A stretch of 64,000 nt of DNA, from contig JBHORC010000013.1 in NCBI GenBank assembly GCA_042408445.1, positions 1 through 64,000 on the forward strand. The letters are read 5' to 3'. The notes beneath the pieces are model-generated. The model did not search any database and was not told the DNA's origin. It worked only from the letters and a program-made list of their open reading frames with translations. Below, one piece after another: positions 59,211 through 64,000 of this stretch. Each line of letters begins with the position of its first letter. The stretch's first letter is position 1. Made by a program: the position numbers and the translations under genes. Origin of the DNA: CF-46 sp042408445. GTDB taxonomy: Bacteria; Chloroflexota; Limnocylindria; Limnocylindrales; CSP1-4.

Positions 59211-60431
59211 TCACACCTGGTAGGCGACCTCGCCGTGGACCGCGAGATCCATGCCGAGCTCCTCGTCCCTGGCGGAGATCCGGATGCCGAGGACGACATC
59301 GACGACCTTCACGATCACGAACGTGGCGACGACGGCGTAGGCGATCGTCGCCCCGACCGCGACGAGCTGGGTGAGGACCTGTCCGGCGTTGCCGTCGATC
59401 AGGCCCGTGTAGCTCGCCTGGACAGCGCTCGTGGCGAGGACGCCCGTCGCGACGGCTCCGAAGACACCGCCGACGCCGTGGACGGCGAAGACGTCGAGCG
59501 CGTCGTCGACCTTCAGCCGGGCCCGCAGGAGCGTCGCGCTGTAGCACAGGCCGCCGGCCGCGAGACCGATGACGATCGCGCCGCCGGGCGTCACGAAGCC
59601 GGACGCCGGCGTGATGGCGACGAGGCCGGCCACGGCACCGCACGCCGCGCCGACGACGCTGACCTTCCGCTTGTGGAGGTAGCTCGCACCGACCCACGTG
59701 AGCGTCGCGGCGGCGGCAGCCGTGTTCGTGACGATGAAGGCGGAGGCAGCGAGACCGTTCGCGGCGACCGCCGAGCCGGCGTTGAAGCCGAACCAGCCGA
59801 ACCAGAGCAGCCCCGCGCCCAGGACCGTCATCGGGATGTCGTGCGGCTCGAGACCCTCGCCGTTGACGACCCGGCGACCGATGAGCAGCGCGACGATCAG
59901 GGCGGACAGCCCGGATGACGCGTGGACCACGGTTCCGCCCGCGAAGTCGAGCGCGCCCAGCTTGAAGAGCCAGCCGTCCGTCGCCCAGACCCAGTGAGCG
60001 ATCGGGGAGTACACGACGATCGACCACAGGACGGTGAACAGGACGAAGGAGGCGAACCGCTTCCGCTCGGCGAACGCCCCCGTGATCAGCGCCGGCGTGA
60101 TCGCCGCGAACATCAGCTGGAAGGCGGCGAACAGGACGAACGGGATCGTCGTCGCGTAGACCGTGCTCGGCTCGAGACCGACGTTGAAGAAGCCGACGAA
60201 GTCGAGATTCCCGATCAGGCCCATGCCGTTGACGTCCGGCCCGAAGGCGAGGCTGAACCCGATGAGCACCCAGACGACGGACACGATCGCCAGCCCGAAG
60301 AAGCTGTGCATGATCGTCGAGAGCACGTTCTTGCGGCGGACGAGGCCGCCGTAGAAGAGCGCCAGGCCCGGCAACATGATCATCACGAGGGCCGTGGCCA
60401 TCAGCATCCACGCGGTATCGCCACTGTTCAT
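59211..60431 (-). CDS. amtB: Ammonium transporter (AmtB/Rh family)
   Basis: 406 residues, eleven helices. Starts MNSGDTAWMLMATALVMIMLPGLALFYGG; the twin-His pore region and the blocks TGGTVVHASSGLSALIVALLIGRR-like FAGGTVVHASSGLSAL and WFGFNAGSAVAANGLA are typical, and the cytoplasmic tail GIRISARDEELGMDLAVHGE is the usual GlnK contact tail. GGAGGA lies about 10 nt before the ATG. No glnB/glnK accompanies it, but gltB follows, linking uptake with assimilation. Confidence 0.96.
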   Translation of the reverse strand: MNSGDTAWMLMATALVMIMLPGLALFYGGLVRRKNVLSTIMHSFFGLAIVSVVWVLIGFSLAFGPDVNGMGLIGNLDFVGFFNVGLEPSTVYATTIPFVLFAAFQLMFAAITPALITGAFAERKRFASFVLFTVLWSIVVYSPIAHWVWATDGWLFKLGALDFAGGTVVHASSGLSALIVALLIGRRVVNGEGLEPHDIPMTVLGAGLLWFGWFGFNAGSAVAANGLAASAFIVTNTAAAAATLTWVGASYLHKRKVSVVGAACGAVAGLVAITPASGFVTPGGAIVIGLAAGGLCYSATLLRARLKVDDALDVFAVHGVGGVFGAVATGVLATSAVQASYTGLIDGNAGQVLTQLVAVGATIAYAVVATFVIVKVVDVVLGIRISARDEELGMDLAVHGEVAYQV

Positions 60432-60657
60432 GCGATCCGGGTCCTCCGCTCGGTCGGCCGGGGACGGCGGCCGATCTGGCGGCAGGATGGGCGGGTGGAG
60501 CCGCCGTGTTCGTCGCCGACCCGGACCCGAAAAGGATGCGATCCGGTAACGGCGCGTTCGGGTTCAGTGGCGGTCGAGGCGCTCGGTCAGACGCGCCGCG
60601 GTGCCCGTGCGCCGGTCACGGAGCGGTCCGCCGGGACGAAAAGGCGACGCGCGGTGG

Positions 60658-60831
60658 TCAGCCGAGGTGCGACAGCGCGACCGCAACGACGCCGGCCCAG
60701 AACAGGGCGGTCGCTGCGGCCATCCCGAGCCAGATCGCGGCCCGGACGAGCGGCCAGCCAAGCCGGACGCGAAGGGACCCTGACTCTGGCGTGCTGAATG
60801 GGCTCGCGGAAAGCTGGACGTTGTCGTGCAT
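60658..60831 (-). CDS. Possible 57-residue single-pass membrane protein
   Basis: Starts MHDNVQLSASPFS and carries one hydrophobic helix (RAAIWLGMAAATALFWAGVV). GGAGG is 12 nt upstream, rather far. Located between tRNA-Lys and amt. No recognisable family, and coding evidence is limited to codon bias and the helix. Confidence 0.38.
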   Translation of the reverse strand: MHDNVQLSASPFSTPESGSLRVRLGWPLVRAAIWLGMAAATALFWAGVVAVALSHLG

Positions 60832-60956
60832 GGCCGACTGACGCCTCCGTGCTCATCGAAAAACCGTTCGACGAGCCCAGCGTCGGGCCGTGACGTCGCC
60901 AACGTGTTCCCGACGGGTTAACGGCCGGACAAAACGGCCCGCGCTCGGTCAGTTCG

Positions 60957-61028
60957 CGAGCCGGGTGGGATTCGAACCCACGACCAAGGGATTAAAAGTC
61001 CCCTGCTCTGCCACTGAGCTACCGGCCC
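60957..61028 (-). tRNA. tRNA-Lys (TTT)
   Basis: Cloverleaf reads GGGCCGGTAGCTCAGTGGCAG on the minus strand, anticodon TTT in CTTTTAA, T-arm GGTTCGAATCC, and closes with CCGGCTC plus discriminator G. One G-U pair is in the acceptor stem. CCA is not encoded, unlike the initiator tRNA in this window. Confidence 0.96.
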
Positions 61029-61138
61029 GCCGGCGACCGTATCACGTCGCGGTGCGGGGTTCGGCGACCGGGCCCGCGACTCCACGCCGCGATCGCAGCG
61101 GACGGTAGCCTGACACCGACCCCACTGGAGGAATCCTC

Positions 61139-61639
61139 ATGCCCGACGATCCGCGCGACGCCCTCATCGACCGCATCGAGTCCGTTCGCGATCGGTGGCG
61201 GTCGCTCGTCGCCGACGTCGGCGAGAACCGGATGGAGCAGCCCGGAGCCATGGGCGACTGGACCTTCAAGGACGTTGCCTCGCATCTCACGGCGTGGCGG
61301 CGCCGGACCGTCGATCGGCTGGAGGCGGCCGCCCGCGGTGAGCCATCGCCGGCCGCGCGCTGGCCGGCGAGCTTGGGCGAGACCGAGGACGACCCGATCA
61401 ACGCCTGGATCCACGACCAGACGAAGGATCAGCCCCTCGGAGACGTACTCGCTGAGACCGAGCGGACGTACGACGACTTCATCGCCGCGATCCGGACGAT
61501 CCCGATCGAGGACGCGACGGACCCGAACCGCTTCGACTGGCTCGAGGGCGTCTCCCTCGTCGACTCCGATTTCGGCGGCCACCTCGACGAGCACGAACCC
61601 GGCGTCCGACGGTGGCTGGAGGCTTCCCCCGGTCGCTGA
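61139..61639 (+). CDS. DinB/ClbS-like protein
   Basis: 166 residues of the DinB-like four-helix bundle, ClbS/DfsB-like: DRIESVRDRWRSLVADV, DWTFKDVASHLTAWRRR and a C-terminal GGHLDEHEPGVRRWLE with the last His. GGAGGA lies 6 nt before ATG 61139. Function unknown; third DinB-type gene of the window. Confidence 0.75.
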   Translation: MPDDPRDALIDRIESVRDRWRSLVADVGENRMEQPGAMGDWTFKDVASHLTAWRRRTVDRLEAAARGEPSPAARWPASLGETEDDPINAWIHDQTKDQPLGDVLAETERTYDDFIAAIRTIPIEDATDPNRFDWLEGVSLVDSDFGGHLDEHEPGVRRWLEASPGR

Positions 61640-61698
61640 CGCGACGCACGAACCTCCCCACGTTCGGCGAATCTAGGTGTTTGCGCCCGAATTCGCGC

Positions 61699-61704
61699 TA
61701 TGAT
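61699..61704 (+). promoter_or_regulatory. -10 box of HTH-TOBE regulator and mod operon
   Basis: TATGAT, 8 nt before ATG 61713, no Shine-Dalgarno: leaderless start likely. Confidence 0.55.
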
Positions 61705-61712
61705 CCCTCGAC

Positions 61713-62138
61713 ATGGGGACATCACCTGCCAGGGTCCGGATCGGTCGCGCCGCCGACATGCTCGGCGTCACGGTGGACACCGTTCGCCGCTGGATCGATG
61801 ACGGCCGCCTGACGGCGGACCGCTCGGCCGGCGGTCAGCGTCTCGTCGCGGTCGACGAGATCGCCCGGCTGCTCGCGACCCGTCGCCAGGCTGGGACCCA
61901 CCGCGCGATCGTTGCCCAGTCGGCGCGGAACCAGTTCGCGGGGATCGTCACCCGCGTCGAGAAGGACCGCGTCGCCGCCGTCGTCGAGATCCTCGCCGGC
62001 CCCCACCGGCTCGTCAGCCTCATGACGGCCGAGGCGGTCGACGACCTGGGCCTGAAGGTGGGTGACGAGGCGATCGCCGTCGTGAAGGCGACGAACGTGA
62101 TCGTCGAGATCCCGTCCACGAAGGAGCCGCGAACGTGA
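61713..62138 (+). CDS. MerR-like HTH protein with molybdate-binding TOBE domain
   Basis: 141 residues: an excisionase/MerR-type helix-turn-helix (GRAADMLGVTVDTVRRWIDDG) in residues 10-60, and a Mop/TOBE domain from about 70 (RNQFAGIVTRVEKDRVAAVVEI ... GDEAIAVVKATNVIVEI) which binds molybdate or tungstate. The next gene's GTG overlaps its stop (GTGA), so it is co-translated with ModA and probably senses the imported oxyanion to regulate the operon. Confidence 0.88.
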   Translation: MGTSPARVRIGRAADMLGVTVDTVRRWIDDGRLTADRSAGGQRLVAVDEIARLLATRRQAGTHRAIVAQSARNQFAGIVTRVEKDRVAAVVEILAGPHRLVSLMTAEAVDDLGLKVGDEAIAVVKATNVIVEIPSTKEPRT

Positions 62139-62962
62139 TCGGGCGCCGGTCGCGACTGCTCGCCGTCCTGATCGTCGCCTTCCTCGTCGCCGCCTGCGGC
62201 TCGGTCGCAAGCCAGGCGCCAAGCACCGCCCGCAGGGGGTCGGTCGCTTCGGCCCCCCTGACGGTTTACGGCGCCGCGTCGTTGTCGGGCGTCCTCGCGA
62301 AGCTGAAGGTGGCGTGGGAAGCGGCAAACCCCGGTTCGACGCTCACGATCTCGACGGACTCGTCCGCCGCGCTCGAGACGCAGATCGAACAGGGCGCGCC
62401 CGCAGACGTGTTCCTGTCCGCGGACACCGCGAACCCGAAGAAGCTCGTCAACGGATCGCTGGCCGACGGCGCCGCCGTCGCCTTCGCGGGCAACCTGCTC
62501 ACGATCGTCGTCCCCGCCGGAAACCCCGCCCACATCGCCGCACCGACGGATCTCGCGAAGCCCGGCGTGAAGATCATCGCGGCGGGCGACGACGTGCCGA
62601 TCTCGAAGTACGCCAGGCAGGTCGTCGCCAATCTCGCCAAGGCGCCTGGCGCACCGACGGGCTTCGAAGCGGCGTACGCGGCGAACGTCATCTCGAAGGA
62701 GGACAACGTCAAGGCCGTCATCGCCAAGATCGAGCTCGGCGAGGGCGACGCCGGGATCGTGTACGGCACGGACGCCAAGACCTCGACGCGGGTCTCGACG
62801 ATCGCCATCCCGCCGGAGGCGAACGTCCCGGCGACGTACGCCGGCGTCGTCGTGAAGGCCTCGGCCCACCCCGCCGACGCGCACGCATTCCTGAACTGGG
62901 TGGCCGGGCCCGACGGTCAGGCGATCCTCGCCACCTTCGGCTTCCTGCCGCCGCCCGACTGA
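62135..62962 (+). CDS. modA: Molybdate-type ABC transporter substrate-binding lipoprotein
   Basis: 275 residues: Arg-rich start, hydrophobic segment and lipobox FLVAACGS, then LTVYGAASLSGVL, GAPADVFLSAD, ISKYARQVV and EGDAGIVYGTD, all ModA blocks contacting molybdate or tungstate. GTG start overlapping the regulator stop. Captures the oxyanion outside the membrane. Confidence 0.93.
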   Translation: MIGRRSRLLAVLIVAFLVAACGSVASQAPSTARRGSVASAPLTVYGAASLSGVLAKLKVAWEAANPGSTLTISTDSSAALETQIEQGAPADVFLSADTANPKKLVNGSLADGAAVAFAGNLLTIVVPAGNPAHIAAPTDLAKPGVKIIAAGDDVPISKYARQVVANLAKAPGAPTGFEAAYAANVISKEDNVKAVIAKIELGEGDAGIVYGTDAKTSTRVSTIAIPPEANVPATYAGVVVKASAHPADAHAFLNWVAGPDGQAILATFGFLPPPD

Positions 62963-62969
62963 GCAGCGC

Positions 62970-63752
62970 TTGACCGTCCTCCTCGGGGTCGTCGTCGCGC
63001 TGTTCCTCGGCGTGCCCGTCGCGCTGCTCGTCGCGAGGGCCGTGTTCGGCGGATCGCTCATCGCGGCGTTGGGGTCCGCACCGGTCGTCGACGCGCTCGT
63101 CCTCTCCCTGGTGACGACGACGATCAGCCTGGCGCTGACGATCGCGATCGCCACGCCGCTGGCCCACCTCCTCGCCCGACGGCGGTTCCGGGGCGCCACG
63201 CTCGTCGAGGCCCTCGTCGACCTGCCAATCGTCCTCCCGCCGTCCGTTGCCGGCCTCGCGCTGCTCCTCGCCCTCGGACGTCGGGGCGTGCTCGGCGAGC
63301 CGCTGGCGTCACTCGGGATCGCGATCCCGTTCACGACGGTCGCAGTCGTCCTCGCCCAGATGTTCGTCTCGGCGCCGTTCTTCATCCGGACCGCGCGAGC
63401 CGGCTTCCTCGGCGTGGAGCGTGATCACGAGGACGCGGCGCGCGTCGACGGCGCCACCGAACGACAGCTCGCCTGGGCGATCACCCTCCCCCTCGCTGCC
63501 CAGGCCCTCGCGTCGGGAATCGTCATGGCCTGGGCGCGGGCCCTCGGCGAGTTCGGGGCGACGATCATGTTCGCGGGCAACGTCGCGGGCCGGACGCAGA
63601 CCCTGCCGCTCGTCGTCTACGGCGAGTTCCAGTCGGGCGACGTCGACGCGTCCGTCGCGGCCGCGGCGATCCTCGTGCTCGCCGCGTTCGGCGTCCTCGT
63701 GGCCGTCCGCGGCCTGCGGTGGGGCCGGGCGCTCGACCTTCGCGGCGCCTAG
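62970..63752 (+). CDS. modB: Molybdate-type ABC transporter permease
   Basis: 260 residues, five to six helices; VDLPIVLPPSVAGLALLLALG and the EAA-like loop EDAARVDGATERQLAWAITLP, then ARALGEFGATIMFAGN, are ModB signatures. TTG start 62970, 7 nt after modA. No modC ATPase follows: the next gene is on the opposite strand. The ATPase must be supplied from elsewhere. Confidence 0.92.
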   Translation: MTVLLGVVVALFLGVPVALLVARAVFGGSLIAALGSAPVVDALVLSLVTTTISLALTIAIATPLAHLLARRRFRGATLVEALVDLPIVLPPSVAGLALLLALGRRGVLGEPLASLGIAIPFTTVAVVLAQMFVSAPFFIRTARAGFLGVERDHEDAARVDGATERQLAWAITLPLAAQALASGIVMAWARALGEFGATIMFAGNVAGRTQTLPLVVYGEFQSGDVDASVAAAAILVLAAFGVLVAVRGLRWGRALDLRGA

Positions 63753-63825
63753 GAACCCTGCCGACTCCGGGGATCACTGCGGGCCGGCGCTGGCGCGTGC
63801 GCCGCGGTTTACGCCGCTCGGTGCG

Positions 63826-64000
63826 TCAGCGCCGGTCGTAGACCTCGGGGTTGACCGGCGTGGGGAGCCGCTCCCCGCGGACACCGGCCAGCAGGTTCGC
63901 GGCCGCCATCTCGGCCATCTTCCCGCGCGTCGCCCGCGACGCCGAGGCGATGTGCGGCACGATCAGGCAGTTGTCGAGCCCGACCAGCGGATGATCGACG
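63826..64000 (-). CDS. D-2-hydroxyacid dehydrogenase, C-terminal end (partial)
   Basis: The last 57 codons of a minus-strand gene that continues beyond the window: DHPLVGLDNCLIVPHIASAS, RGKMAEMAAANLLAG and PTPVNPEVY. This is the C-terminal end of the glyoxylate/hydroxypyruvate reductase group of NAD(P)H-dependent 2-hydroxyacid dehydrogenases; the catalytic His is in PHIAS. Confidence 0.85.
   Translation of the reverse strand, partial: VDHPLVGLDNCLIVPHIASASRATRGKMAEMAAANLLAGVRGERLPTPVNPEVYDRR

Noticed and set aside
60430..60547. Direct repeat ATGCGATCCGG near 60430 and 60537
   Set aside because: Only 11 bp, in GC-rich sequence, one copy overlapping the amt start; no further copies and no attachment-site context.
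1..64000. Search for CRISPR arrays, insertion sequences, phage or toxin-antitoxin genes
   Set aside because: No transposase, integrase, cas, terminase or paired toxin-antitoxin frame was recognised by reading the translations, and no regularly spaced repeats were seen.

Overview
The window is a 64 kb GC-rich (roughly 70 percent) bacterial chromosome segment, densely packed on both strands. It has no insertion sequence, phage gene, CRISPR array or rRNA. Gene content points to an aerobic chemoheterotroph, most likely a Chloroflexota lineage of the Limnocylindria/Ellin6529 kind. The reasons are many ECF sigma factor plus TolB-like propeller pairs, a caa3-type oxidase with fused cupredoxin, frequent GTG/TTG starts and leaderless genes. 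The phylum is an inference from gene content, not a measurement.

1-17.7 kb: five ECF sigma factor/membrane-protein modules sit here (951-2986, 5493-6775, 6917-8730, 8902-10730, 16117-17630). They are interleaved with an HpaI-type aldolase, homogentisate dioxygenase, a lipoprotein, a GNAT acetyltransferase, a D-threonine-aldolase-like enzyme, a fumarylacetoacetase-family enzyme and a GGDEF/EAL protein. A sixth module lies at 44630-46452. In every module the sigma gene overlaps its partner by an ATGA. Every sigma gene has a (T/G)GAAC element 67-72 nt before its start. Every partner has a short cytoplasmic N-terminus without a zinc anti-sigma motif, one membrane helix and an external domain. This is the strongest candidate for an undescribed regulatory family.

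17.7-36 kb: 4-hydroxyphenylpyruvate dioxygenase (which, with the homogentisate dioxygenase and FAH-family genes, gives most of tyrosine/homogentisate degradation), proline dehydrogenase and pyrroline-5-carboxylate reductase, a prolyl-oligopeptidase-type peptidase, DinB-fold proteins, a methyltransferase with a zinc ribbon, a BtuF-like protein, a ferredoxin, a cupredoxin lipoprotein, a complete polyamine-type ABC transporter (29894-34136), a YHS protein, a DksA-like protein and a threonine dehydratase. Two unlisted tiny membrane proteins (20584-20685 and 34155-34253) align without gaps and share the C-terminal motif EAGQRW.

36-46.5 kb: CtaG, cytochrome c oxidase subunits II, I, III and a IV-like subunit, a membrane-cupredoxin protein, a TlpA thioredoxin and an ABC exporter form a respiratory operon. 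ECF module six and initiator tRNA-Met follow.

46.6-64 kb: MFS transporter, S51-type peptidase, PEP carboxylase, histidine kinase and response regulator, a small zinc protein, glutamate synthase large subunit with AmtB, tRNA-Lys, a DinB protein, an HTH-TOBE regulator with ModA and ModB, and the 3' end of a D-2-hydroxyacid dehydrogenase running off the window.

Many genes have a TANNNT -10 element 6-8 nt before the start codon and no Shine-Dalgarno, implying leaderless mRNAs. No gene-free stretch exceeds 300 bases; the longest are 20686-20948 (a terminator, otherwise nothing seen), 60432-60657 (amt upstream region, nothing else seen) and 34254-34422 (hairpins only).
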